Positions 53,809 to 62,138 of a stretch of 64,000 nucleotides of DNA are shown piece by piece (the stretch's first letter is position 1; every line of letters begins with the position of its first letter). The DNA is from Streptomyces phaeoluteigriseus. Its GTDB lineage: Bacteria; Actinomycetota; Actinomycetes; Streptomycetales; Streptomycetaceae. Where the stretch lies: the NCBI RefSeq assembly GCF_001896135.2, contig NZ_MPOH02000019.1:37938-101937 (forward strand), written 5' to 3'. The position numbers were made by a program, and so were the translations under genes. A model generated the notes under the pieces. It was not told the DNA's origin and made no database searches. It saw only the letters and a list, made by a program, of their open reading frames with translations.

Positions 53809-54073
53809 CTGAAGCTCCTTGCGATGTCCGCGGTCCGCGGTCCTCGGTGGCCCTCTGCGGCCCTCGGTCGCCAGTGCGGGTCGTCCATGGTCCGGGCCGG
53901 GTCCACGGTACCTGTCACACCTGTCCGACCGGTACCGTCCCGAGGTGTCCGGGTGGTTGCGGACGACCCGTTCTCCGCGTCGCCCGCCCGGGCGACCTGG
54001 GCATCGGCGTCCGGGATGTGAGGTTCCTGTCGATCGGCGGGCCGGTTCGGCCGCTGTCCGTCGGCGGGCCGGT

Positions 54074-56615
54074 TCAGCTGCTGTCCGAGGAGCCGAGCAC
54101 CAGGGAGAGGGTGCGTTCCTTCCCGTCTCGTTCGACGGTCAGCTCCAGGCGGTCGCCGGGGCGGTGGGCGCGGGTCTTGACGATCAGTTCCTCACCGGAG
54201 TGGACGCGCCGGCCGTCGACCGCGGTGATGACGTCTCCCGGCCGGATGCCGGCCTTGTCGCCGGGGCCGCCCGCGGTCACCGGAGCGCTCCCGCCGCTGT
54301 CCTCGGTGCCGACTCGGGCGCCGTCGCCGGAATAGTCCATGTCGAGGATCACGCCGATGACCGGGTGGGTCGCCCTGCCCGTGTTGATCAGTTCCTCGGC
54401 GACCCGCTTGCCCTGGTTGACCGGGATGGCGAAGCCCAGGCCGATCGAACCGGCCTGGGCGCCGTCGGAGTCGGTGCCGTCCACGGCGGACCGGATGGCC
54501 GAGTTGATGCCGATGACCTGGCCCTGCGTGTCGAGGAGGGGGCCGCCGGAGTTGCCGGGGTTGATGGGCGCGTCGGTCTGCAGGGCGTCCACGTACGACA
54601 CGTCGCTTCCGTCGCCGCTCTCGCCGCCGGCGGTGATGGGCCGCTCCTTGGCGCTGATGATGCCGGAGGTGACCGTGCCCGCCAGGTCGAAGGGGGCGCC
54701 GATGGCGACGACCGGGTCGCCGACCCGCACGTTGTCGGAGTTGCCGAGGGGCAGGGGCCTCATGCCCCGCACGCCGGTCACCTTCACCACCGCGAGGTCG
54801 TAGCCGCTGTCCTTGCCGACGACCTCGGCCTCGGCGGTCTGGCCGCCGTTGAAGACCACGGATATCTCGCCGTCGGACCCGGCGGGCTCGACGACGTGGC
54901 TGTTGGTGAGGATGTGCCCCCTCGTGTCGAGCACGAAGCCGGTGCCGGTGCCGGCCTCCTCGCTGCCGCTGACGTGCAGCGTGACGACGCTGGGCAGGGC
55001 ACGGGCGGCGATCCCGGCGACGCTGTCCGCGTCCCGCCCGCCCGGCTCGGCGGGGGCCTGCGGCAGCTCCACCGCCCCCACCCCGCCGTTCCGCTCCAGA
55101 TGGACCCCGACGCCGCCACCGACGCCCCCGGAGACCAGAGCCAGCAACAGGGCCCCACCGACCAGCCCACGACGCCCGCGCCTACGCCGCTGCTCCACGC
55201 TGAGGACAGCGCCCCCGGTGTGCTGAAGCGGCCCGGCCCCGAGCGGAACGGCCGCCCAGGGGTCGTAGCGGCCCCAGGGGTCGGAAGCGGCTTCGGGGGC
55301 CGCCGGGGGCGCGTGGGAGACGGGCGCGGCAGGAACGGGAACGCCGGTTGCGAACGGGGGCTTCTCGGGACCCACCACTGCGGGCCCACCTGGCACGCCT
55401 GACTCCGGGACGGCAACAGCACCCGGCACGGGCGAGAACGCCTCGAGGGCCGCCGCGCCGGGGGCGGCGAGGGCGGGCGTACCGGAGGCGGCCGGGGGCG
55501 CGTCGAAAGCGGGCGGGCCAGCGACGCCGGGAGCGAGCGACGGCATTTCGGGAGCCGCCACGGCGGGGGCACCCGAGGACGCCTCGAAAACCGGCACACC
55601 GGGGCCGACGGGAGCGGGCATGCCAGAGGCGCCCGGGACCGCGTCGAACACGGACGCACCACGGACGCCGGGAGCGAGGGAGGAACGAGCGGAGGCACCT
55701 CGGGAGCCGCCACGGCGGGGGGCACCCAGGGCGCGTCGAAGGCCGGCACACCGGGGCCGACGGGAGCGGGCATGCCAGAGGCGCCCGGGACCGCGTCGAA
55801 CGCGGACGCACCAAGGACGCCGGGAGCGAGGGAGGGCATCTCGGGAGCGCCCGGACCTCGTACGTCGGCGACGCCGGGTGTCGGCGCCGTCGCCCCGGAG
55901 GCGGCTGTGGCGGAGGGCGGTGGCGCTGCCGGGTGCTGGACGGGCGGTGCGGGCGCCCAGGGGCCGGGCTCGCCGTAGGGCGGGGTGCTGTAGCGGTCGG
56001 GGTCGTGCAGGGGCTTGGGCCGGTCGGTGACGGCAGAGGGCTGGGACACGGGGTCGCCGACTGCGGTGACCCGGCCTGGTCCCCAGTGGGAGGCCGGAGC
56101 GCGCCATCGGCCGACTCGGCCGCCTCCCCCGAAGCCGACTGCGCGGGATCGGCCTCGGTGACGACCGGACCGACGCCCCCTTCGGGACGGGCCGGACCGT
56201 CAGCCCTTTCGGGACGGGCCAGATCGGCGGCGCCTTCGGGACGGGCCAGTTCGAAGTCGCCCTCGGGGACCGCGCCCCGCGCCGGCGGGCCCGGCTGCTC
56301 GGCGCCTGCCAGCCCGGCAGGACCACTTCCCTCAGGGACCGCGTCCTGCACACGCTCGCCCGGCCGCTCTTCGTCCACCCGCCCGACAGAGCTGCCCTCG
56401 GGAAACGCGTCCAGCCCAGGCATGCTCGACCGCTCATCGGCCGCCCGCCCGACAGAACTCCCCTCGGGCAAGACGTCCCACCCAGGACCGTCCGGCCGCT
56501 CATCGGCCGCCCGCCCGATCGAGCCGCCCTCGGGAATGGTTTCCCGTGCGGGCGTGCCTGTCTCGTCCCCGTTCGCCCGCCCGGCAGGGCTTTCTGTGGG
56601 CTTGCCCTCGTTCAT
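54074..56615 (-). pseudogene. htrA: HtrA/DegP-type membrane-anchored serine protease with repeat-rich N-terminus, two frameshifts
   Basis: The ATG at 56613-56615 (MNEGKPTESPAGRANG) opens a cytoplasmic Pro/Glu/Ala-rich region. The frame shifts at ~56073 and ~55682 (one G missing from a run each). The last frame carries a membrane helix (GLVGGALLLALVSGGVGGGV), the trypsin-like protease with His in TNSHVVEP, Asp in GYDLAVVKV and Ser in INPGNSGGPL, and a PDZ domain (GGPGDKAGIRPGDVITAVDG). Restored length ~847 residues. The N-terminus holds ~51-residue repeats (GVxGASxFDAVPGASGMPAP). HtrA degrades misfolded exported proteins. Probably intact in the organism. Confidence 0.88.
55601..55840. repeat. 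153-bp near-identical duplication in htrA
   Basis: The block beginning GGGGCCGACGGGAGCGGGCA at 55601 recurs at 55753. The observed spacing is 152 bp, one short of 51 codons. Copy 2 reads GAGGGAGGGC where copy 1 reads GAGGGAGGA, exposing one missing G in copy 1. A third, diverged copy lies at ~55440-55560. Confidence 0.85.
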
Positions 56616-56693
56616 GCTCTCCCCGCGCTCAGGCTCGCACTCCGCCCCGCGCCGCATGGGCGCGGTTCACCCTGATTCAACCAGGTTCGCGGT

Positions 56694-57656
56694 TCAGCGG
56701 GCCTGGTACGGGGACGGGGTGGGGGCGGAGGTGACGTCGGGGACGGGTGCGGCGAGCAGGCCGGGGCCGGTGATCTCCGGGTTGGTGGTCCAGGAGGTCA
56801 GCGAGACCGGTGGGGTGGTGCCGAGCGGGCGTATCAGAGGGGACATGGCGGCCGCGCCGGCCATCACGGGTGTGGTCAGCCGGTGCAGGGCATGCTCGGG
56901 GTGGCCGGCCGGCGGGGCCGGTACTCCGGGCAGCAGCGGGGCCGAGACCTGGGTCGGGGCGACCGGGGTCTCGCCGAGCATCTGCCCGCCCTGCGCGATC
57001 AGGGGGCCGACGCCACGGCGGCGCTGGCTCTCGGGGTTCGTCGCGGCGCCGCCGCCGGGCGTGCGGGCCGGTGTCACATTGCTGCCCGTGCCGGAGCCGC
57101 CACGGGCCTCCGTGTCCGCCGGCACGCCGGTGTTCATGCCGCCCAGGGCGATCGCGGCCAGCGACACCGCGCCGGCGGCGACGAAGGCGAACCGCAGCCC
57201 GCGCGAGCGCTCGGCGTCGGACCGGCCGACGGGGTGGATGCGGAAGCCGCGCTCGGCGGCGGGCGAGAGCACGGAGCCGTGGTCACGCGCGGGGACGTAA
57301 CCGAACTCGAACGGCTCGTCCCGCTTCCCTCCGAAGACTCCGGACGCTCCGGGGCGAGCCCCGAATCTGTCGCCGAAACCTCCGCCGAGCGGCGGCAGGC
57401 CGTCGTCGTCGGGGGCACCTCCGCCGGGCAGCCCCTGAAGGCGCGCCAGGAAGCTTTCGGAGGGGGCGGGCGGGGCCACTTCAGCGAAGACGTTCTTCAG
57501 TCGGCGCTGTGCGTCGACCTCCGCCTTGCATTTGGAGCAGGTCGCCAGGTGCGCCAGCACGCGCTCGCGGGTGTCATGACCCAGCTCGCCGTCCACGAGG
57601 GCGGAGAGCCGGTCGCCGAGGTGCTGCTCGGCCGGGGTGGGACGAGTTGCACTCAC
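56694..57656 (-). CDS. rseA: RseA-type anti-sigma factor with zinc-binding domain
   Basis: 320 residues from a GTG (57654-57656) that overlaps the sigE stop by 4 bp. The N-terminal ZAS domain has the HxxxCxxC motif (VLAHLATCSKCKAEV). A single membrane helix is at RFAFVAAGAVSLAAIALGG (~165-185), then a Pro/Gly/Thr-rich extracytoplasmic part. It should hold SigE at the membrane and release it on envelope or redox stress. Translational coupling keeps the two in balance. Confidence 0.92.
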   Translation of the reverse strand: MSATRPTPAEQHLGDRLSALVDGELGHDTRERVLAHLATCSKCKAEVDAQRRLKNVFAEVAPPAPSESFLARLQGLPGGGAPDDDGLPPLGGGFGDRFGARPGASGVFGGKRDEPFEFGYVPARDHGSVLSPAAERGFRIHPVGRSDAERSRGLRFAFVAAGAVSLAAIALGGMNTGVPADTEARGGSGTGSNVTPARTPGGGAATNPESQRRRGVGPLIAQGGQMLGETPVAPTQVSAPLLPGVPAPPAGHPEHALHRLTTPVMAGAAAMSPLIRPLGTTPPVSLTSWTTNPEITGPGLLAAPVPDVTSAPTPSPYQAR

Positions 57657-58435
57657 GCGGTCGCGCCCCCTCCCCCCAGAGCGGGGACACGGGCCACGAA
57701 GGAGCGACGCTCGGAGCGCGCCTCGGGCGAGCGGTGGGCCAGTGCCTTGCGCAGCTGCGAACGGCCGCGGTGGATACGCGAGCGGACCGTGCCCAGCTTG
57801 ACGCCGAGGGTCGCGGCGATCTCCTCGTACGACAGGCCTTCGATGTCGCACAGGACAACCGCGGCGCGGAACTCGGGCGCGAGGGTGTCGAGGGCCTGCT
57901 GGACGTCCGCGTCGAAGTGGGCGTCGTTGAAGACCTGCTGCGGGCTGGGCTCCTTGCTGGCCAGCCGCTCGGCCGCGTCGTCGCCGAGCGAGTCGAAGCG
58001 GATGCGCTGCTTTCGGCGGACCATGTCCAGGAAGAGGTTGGTGGTGATGCGGTGCAGCCAGCCCTCGAAGGTGCCCGGCGTATAGGTGGAGAGCGAGCGG
58101 AAGACGCGGACGAAGACCTCCTGGGTGAGGTCCTCGGCATCGTGCTGGTTGCCGGTCAGGCGGTAGGCGAGCCGGTACACACGGCCGCTGTGCAGGCTGA
58201 CGATCTCCTCCCACGTGGGCGGAGTCCACGCCTGCCCGTCCGCGTCGGTGGAGAAGGTCGCGGTCTGGGCGGGGCCGGCGCCAGGGCCGGCGGCGTGGCT
58301 GTGGTCAGCGGTGTCGTTCACGGATTTGGGCCTGCCTGCCGAACCGAGAAAACGCCGCAGCGGTCCTCCCCGATCCACAGGTGCAGCCGCACCTCCCCTG
58401 TCGGCTCTGGTGGTGTCCAGCGGAGCCCCTACCAT
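57653..58435 (-). CDS. sigE: ECF sigma factor of the SigE (extracytoplasmic stress) group
   Basis: 260 residues from the ATG at 58433-58435 (MVGAPLDTTRADRGG); a longer in-frame start at 58576 exists. Sigma region 2: HSGRVYRLAYRLTGNQHDAE, DLTQEVFVRVFRSLSTYTPG and FEGWLHRITTNLFLDMVRRK. Region 4: LPEFRAAV-like APEFRAAVVLCDIEGLSYEE, IAATLGVKLGTVRSRIHRGR. The order sigE-rseA-htrA-tatB is that of M. tuberculosis Rv1221-Rv1224. Note it is not the S. coelicolor cell-envelope SigE, despite the name. Divergent from the methyltransferase. Confidence 0.93.
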   Translation of the reverse strand: MVGAPLDTTRADRGGAAAPVDRGGPLRRFLGSAGRPKSVNDTADHSHAAGPGAGPAQTATFSTDADGQAWTPPTWEEIVSLHSGRVYRLAYRLTGNQHDAEDLTQEVFVRVFRSLSTYTPGTFEGWLHRITTNLFLDMVRRKQRIRFDSLGDDAAERLASKEPSPQQVFNDAHFDADVQQALDTLAPEFRAAVVLCDIEGLSYEEIAATLGVKLGTVRSRIHRGRSQLRKALAHRSPEARSERRSFVARVPALGGGGATA

Positions 58436-58653
58436 AGCCACCTCGCCCGTTAGCTCCGGATAAGCGGTTTTACGAGAATTTGATCTGGGCTGATACGGCT
58501 CATACGGCTGCGTCAGCACTTGCTGGGCCTCCCGTCCGTCGCCGTGATCCAACCGTGTCCCCCCGTAGTCCGTCACACCCCTTCAAACGCGCGGTCCCAT
58601 CTGCGGGTTCCCGGCACCAACGGATACAGTCACGCCCAGGCAACCACGGGGAC

Positions 58654-58661
58654 AGGAGAGG
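58654..58661 (+). promoter_or_regulatory. Shine-Dalgarno supporting an ATT start for the methyltransferase
   Basis: AGGAGAGG ends 3 nt before ATT 58665. In-frame upstream codons contain no ATG, GTG or TTG near it, while the conserved protein begins right after (ITGNRQTSWAFADAYV). Confidence 0.6.
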
Positions 58662-58664
58662 GTC

Positions 58665-59297
58665 ATTACCGGCAACCGGCAGACGAGCTGGGCGTTCGCC
58701 GACGCCTATGTCGCCGAGGACGAAGCGCTGCGCTGGGCCCGTGACCGGGCCCGCGACGCGGGGCTGCGCTCGGTGTCGCCCAGCACGGGCGCCGCGCTGC
58801 GGTTGCTCGCCGCCACCGTGGACGCGAAGTCCGTCGCGGAGATCGGTACCGGTACCGGCGTGTCGGGGATCCACCTGCTGCACGGCATGCGCCCGGACGG
58901 CGTCCTGACGACCGTCGACCCCGAACCTGAGCACCAGCAGTTCGCCCGGCAGGCCTTTCGGGCCTGCGGGTTCGCCAGCAACCGGGCCCGCTTCATCCCC
59001 GGCCGCGCGCTGGACGTCCTGCCGAGGCTCGCGGACGCCGGCTACGACCTCGTCTTCTGCGACGGTGATCGGCTCGAGGTCATGGACTACCTCGCTGAAT
59101 CGTTGCGCCTGCTGAGGCAGGGGGGTCTGGTGGTCTTCGAGGGCGTCTTCGCGAACGGCCGCACGATCGACTCGGGCCCGCAGCCCACCGAGGTCATACG
59201 GGTGCGCGAACTGCTGCGTGCGGTGCGCGAGAGCCAGGAGCTGGTGCCGTCGCTGCTGCCGGTGGGCGACGGCCTGCTCTGCGCGGTCAAGCGATAA
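58665..59297 (+). CDS. class I SAM-dependent O-methyltransferase (Rv1220c-like)
   Basis: 210 residues if started at ATT 58665; the first standard start, GTG 58773, would remove 36 residues that look conserved (ITGNRQTSWAFADAYVAEDE). SAM site AEIGTGTGVSGIHLL (~58), TTVDPEPEHQQFARQAF, RALDVLPRLADAGYDLVFCD (metal/SAM Asp), then LRQGGLVVFEGVF and VRESQELVPSLLPVGDGLL. COMT-type fold of the O-methyltransferase_3 family. Substrate unknown. Divergent from sigE as in mycobacteria. Confidence 0.88.
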   Translation: MTGNRQTSWAFADAYVAEDEALRWARDRARDAGLRSVSPSTGAALRLLAATVDAKSVAEIGTGTGVSGIHLLHGMRPDGVLTTVDPEPEHQQFARQAFRACGFASNRARFIPGRALDVLPRLADAGYDLVFCDGDRLEVMDYLAESLRLLRQGGLVVFEGVFANGRTIDSGPQPTEVIRVRELLRAVRESQELVPSLLPVGDGLLCAVKR

Positions 59298-59408
59298 GCG
59301 ATAAGCGATAAGCGACAGGCGCGCGAGCGGAAACGAAGGCCACGACCAGGAGCCGTTCGGCCGAGCACGCACGACCAAGGACGCACGACCAAGGACGCAC
59401 GGCCAAGG
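59291..59408. repeat. 7-bp and 14-bp tandem repeats after the methyltransferase
   Basis: GCGATAA repeats three times from 59291, and the first copy supplies the stop codon. ACGCACGACCAAGG repeats at 59367, 59381 and 59395. Confidence 0.85.
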
Positions 59409-59678
59409 ATGTGCGGCCGAGCACGTGCGGCCAAGAGCTGCCCGACCGCGAGCCGCCCGACCGTAGCCGCAGACGCCGGTCCCCTGCCACCGACCCCGGC
59501 CCCGGTCCCAGCCCCTGTCCCAGCCCAGGCCCCAGCCCCAGCCCCGGCCCTATCCCCGCCCGCCCGGTACGCCGTTCGGGCTACGCGCCGCCACATACCC
59601 GTCCGGCTCCCGGCAAAAAAGTCTCCCCGGCACCCTTGAGGATGCCGGGGAGACCGAAGGGGTATGGCCGCTTGCGCG
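59298..59678. other. repeat-filled intergenic region
   Basis: 381 bp with the 7-bp and 14-bp repeats and then CCCCAGCCCC-type tracts (59505-59560). It ends with the DUF3117 terminator. No gene seen. Confidence 0.6.
59615..59654 (-). terminator. intrinsic terminator of the DUF3117 gene with U-tract
   Basis: GTCTCCCCGGCA (59621-59632) pairs perfectly with 59643-59654. Read on the minus strand it is followed by TTTTTT (complement of 59615-59620), a classical Rho-independent terminator. Confidence 0.9.
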
Positions 59679-59846
59679 TCAGCCGACGACCTTCTTGAGG
59701 GCGTCGCCGAGCGCGTCGGCCTCATCCGGGGTCAGCTCGACGACGAGCCGACCGCCGCCTTCGAGCGGAACGCGCATGACGATGCCCCGCCCCTCCTTGG
59801 TCACCTCGAGCGGGCCATCGCCCGTTCGCGGCTTCATGGCCGCCAT
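59679..59846 (-). CDS. DUF3117 small conserved actinobacterial protein
   Basis: 55 residues: MAAMKPRTGDGPLEVTKEGR, then GIVMRVPLEGGGRLVVELTP and DEADALGDALKKVVG. A small beta-rich protein with a C-terminal helix, conserved across actinobacteria (Rv1211-like). Function unknown. It has its own promoter region and a strong terminator. Confidence 0.88.
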   Translation of the reverse strand: MAAMKPRTGDGPLEVTKEGRGIVMRVPLEGGGRLVVELTPDEADALGDALKKVVG

Positions 59847-60211
59847 GCTCGTTCCCCTTCCTGAAACCAGCTCATCGTCAAAGCCGACGGCCCGTGAAGG
59901 GCAAGGCGCGGCCCAGCATGGGACCAACGACACCGGCATCGAACACATTGCTTCCCAGCCATTATCCCGCATCGCAGGACCCGATGACCAACATCGGTCG
60001 GCATCGCTTGAGCAACGCGCGCGAGCAAAACCACTCAATTCGGCGATGTGGCTGCGATACTGCGCGCCCGCACGGACCTCCGCGCATCGGAAATCGTCCC
60101 GATTTCTTTGACACAGGTCACACGTCCCGCGCGCACGGCGTCCATCATGCTGTCCTTCGGACACCTGCGTACTGGTCAGTACGTCAGCCGCGACACCGGA
60201 GGGGACATCCC
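59847..60211. other. divergent promoter region, DUF3117 / enoyl-CoA hydratase
   Basis: 365 bp with less GC-rich DNA around 59940-60120. A TTGACA (60108-60113) faces the hydratase, without a clear -10. The 7-2-7 inverted repeat at 60168-60183 lies near the hydratase start. Confidence 0.5.
60168..60183. promoter_or_regulatory. inverted repeat, candidate operator before enoyl-CoA hydratase
   Basis: CGTACTG-GT-CAGTACG, perfect 7-bp arms, 28 bp upstream of the ATG and partly abutting the ribosome site. Suited to a TetR- or GntR-type dimer. Confidence 0.6.
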
Positions 60212-61003
60212 ATGGCCGACACCGTGCTCTACGAGGTGAGCGACGGGCTCGCGACGATCACCCTGAACCGCCCGGAGGCGATGAACGCGCTGAACATCGC
60301 GACCAAGGTCGCCCTGCGGGAGGCGGTGGAGTCCGCGGCGGCCGACGACGCCGTACGGGCCGTACTGCTGACCGCCGCCGGTGAGCGGGCCTTCTGCGTG
60401 GGTCAGGACCTCAAGGAGCACATCGGGCTGCTGGCCGAGGGCTCGGGCAAGGTCATGAGCACGGTCAAGGAGCACTACAACCCGGTCGTGCGGGCGCTGA
60501 CCGAGGCACCCAAGCCGGTGGTGGCCGCGGTGAACGGGGTCGCGGCGGGCGCCGGCTTCGGCTTCGCGCTGGCCGCGGACTACCGGGTCGTGGCGGACAC
60601 GGCGTCCTTCAACACCTCGTTCGCGGGGGTCGCGCTGACCGCCGACTCGGGCGTCTCGTGGACCCTGCCCCGGGTGATCGGTCCCGGGCGCGCCGCCGAT
60701 CTGCTGCTGTTCCCGCGCAACGTCAAGGCGCAGGAGGCGTACGAGCTGGGGATCGCCAACCGGGTCGTACCCGCGGAGGAGCTGCGCGCGGAGGCCGAGA
60801 AGGTGGCGCGTGCACTGGCCGCCGGGCCGACGGTCGCCTACGCCGCGATCAAGGAAGCCGTCGCGTACGGGCTCTCGCACTCGCTCACCGAGACGTTGGA
60901 CAAGGAGGACGAGTTGCAGACCCGGGCGGGGGCGTCGCAGGACCACGCGATCGCCGTGCAGGCTTTCGTGAAGAAGGAGAAGCCCACGTACCTGGGCCGC
61001 TGA
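60212..61003 (+). CDS. enoyl-CoA hydratase/isomerase family protein (PaaG-like)
   Basis: 263 residues from ATG 60212 after GGAGGGG. Crotonase motifs: oxyanion-hole strands ERAFCVGQDLKEH and AAVNGVAAGAGFGFALAADY. At the catalytic position it has TADSGVSWTLPRVIG with Asp rather than the hydratase Glu, like PaaG-type isomerases. Acts on acyl-CoA, possibly phenylacetyl-CoA or fatty acyl intermediates. Likely controlled by the inverted repeat upstream. No pathway partners adjacent. Confidence 0.88.
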   Translation: MADTVLYEVSDGLATITLNRPEAMNALNIATKVALREAVESAAADDAVRAVLLTAAGERAFCVGQDLKEHIGLLAEGSGKVMSTVKEHYNPVVRALTEAPKPVVAAVNGVAAGAGFGFALAADYRVVADTASFNTSFAGVALTADSGVSWTLPRVIGPGRAADLLLFPRNVKAQEAYELGIANRVVPAEELRAEAEKVARALAAGPTVAYAAIKEAVAYGLSHSLTETLDKEDELQTRAGASQDHAIAVQAFVKKEKPTYLGR

Positions 61004-61072
61004 GCCCGGCGATGCGGGCGGTGTCAGGGGCCGTGGACCGAAGCGACCGAAGCACGGCCCCCGCGCCGCTCC

Positions 61073-61660
61073 CTACGCCGCGCCGCGGGACACGCAGGTC
61101 TCCAGGTGGTCGTCGACCAGCCCGCACGCCTGCATCAGCGCGTACGCCGTCGTGGGCCCCACGAAGCGCAGGCCGCGCTTCTTCAGGGCCTTCGAGAGCG
61201 CCGTCGACTCGTCGGTGACCGCCGGGACGTCCGCGAGGGTCTTGGGGACCGTGCGGGTCGCCGCGTCCGGGGCGTGGGACCAGATCAGCTCGTCGAGTTC
61301 GCCCGGGGACCAGTCGGCCAGCACGCGCGCGTTGGCGAGCGTGGCGTCGATCTTGGCGCGGTTGCGGATGATGCCGGCGTCGGCGAGGAGGCGGGCGCGG
61401 TCCTCGTCGGTGAAGGCGGCGACCGCGTCGATCCGGAAGTCGGCGAAGGCGGTACGGAAGCCTGCGCGGCGGCGCAGGATCGTGATCCAGGACAGGCCGG
61501 ACTGGAAGGCCTCCAGGCTGAGGCGCTCGAAGAGGGCCTCGTCGCCGTGGACCGGGCGGCCCCACTCCTCGTCGTGGTACGTCACGTAGTCCGCCGTGGA
61601 CAGGGCCCAGGGGCAGCGCAGCGCGCCGTCCGGGCCGGCGAGGGCGGTGCCGTCGCTCAC
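61073..61660 (-). CDS. tagA: DNA-3-methyladenine glycosylase I
   Basis: 195 residues: RCPWALSTADYVTYHDEEWG (zinc Cys and conserved YHDxEWG), ALFERLSLEAFQSGLSWITI, LRRRAGFRTAFADFRIDAVA, RFVGPTTAYALMQACGLVDD and a final H/C zinc pair (DDHLETC). The helix-hairpin-helix glycosylase fold excises 3-methyladenine. Its start overlaps the stop of the upstream DivIVA-domain gene (ATGA). M. tuberculosis has the same gene order. Confidence 0.95.
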   Translation of the reverse strand: MSDGTALAGPDGALRCPWALSTADYVTYHDEEWGRPVHGDEALFERLSLEAFQSGLSWITILRRRAGFRTAFADFRIDAVAAFTDEDRARLLADAGIIRNRAKIDATLANARVLADWSPGELDELIWSHAPDAATRTVPKTLADVPAVTDESTALSKALKKRGLRFVGPTTAYALMQACGLVDDHLETCVSRGAA

Positions 61661-62013
61661 TGCTGGCCCTCCTGTACGGGCTTGTCCATGGAGACCTGCG
61701 GCTCGGGCATCCGGGCGACGGCGAGCGCGGACTCCAGTTCGCCGATACGGGCGTCCCGTTCGGCGAGTTCGGCGGCGAGGCGGTTCAGGGCGTCGTCGAC
61801 GTCGGACATGCGGTAGCCGCGGGCCGCGAGCGGGAAGCGGAGGCGGTCGACGTCGGCCCGGTCGAGGGGGCGGTCCGGGGGCAGCGGGTCGTGCAGCCGC
61901 TCGGGCGCGACCTCCGGCAGCGGACCGGTGCCCTCGCCGCCGCCCACCACGGCGAGTGTCACCGCGGCCACCACGACGGCGAGGGCGATGACCAGGAAGA
62001 AGAACATAACCAT
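61657..62013 (-). CDS. membrane-anchored DivIVA-domain protein
   Basis: 118 residues from the ATG at 62011-62013 (MVMFFFLVIALAVVVAAVTL). One N-terminal membrane helix is followed by the short DivIVA box DRLRFPLAARGYRMSDVDDA, LNRLAAELAERDARIGELES (coiled coil). The DivIVA box recognises curved membranes or acts in oligomerisation; the small anchored type is widespread in actinobacteria near tagA and folP2. A longer start to 62133 has no conserved sequence. Confidence 0.88.
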   Translation of the reverse strand: MVMFFFLVIALAVVVAAVTLAVVGGGEGTGPLPEVAPERLHDPLPPDRPLDRADVDRLRFPLAARGYRMSDVDDALNRLAAELAERDARIGELESALAVARMPEPQVSMDKPVQEGQQ

Positions 62014-62138
62014 CGGTGGGTCCCCACGCTCGCAGTGCTCGTTGTCAGATGTGTCAGGCTCCGATCGTGCCATGGGGGTGTGACAGTTAGGGTCGCAGGC
62101 GGCGGATGTCAGGGACGTACGAGGAGAGGTCACAGGGG

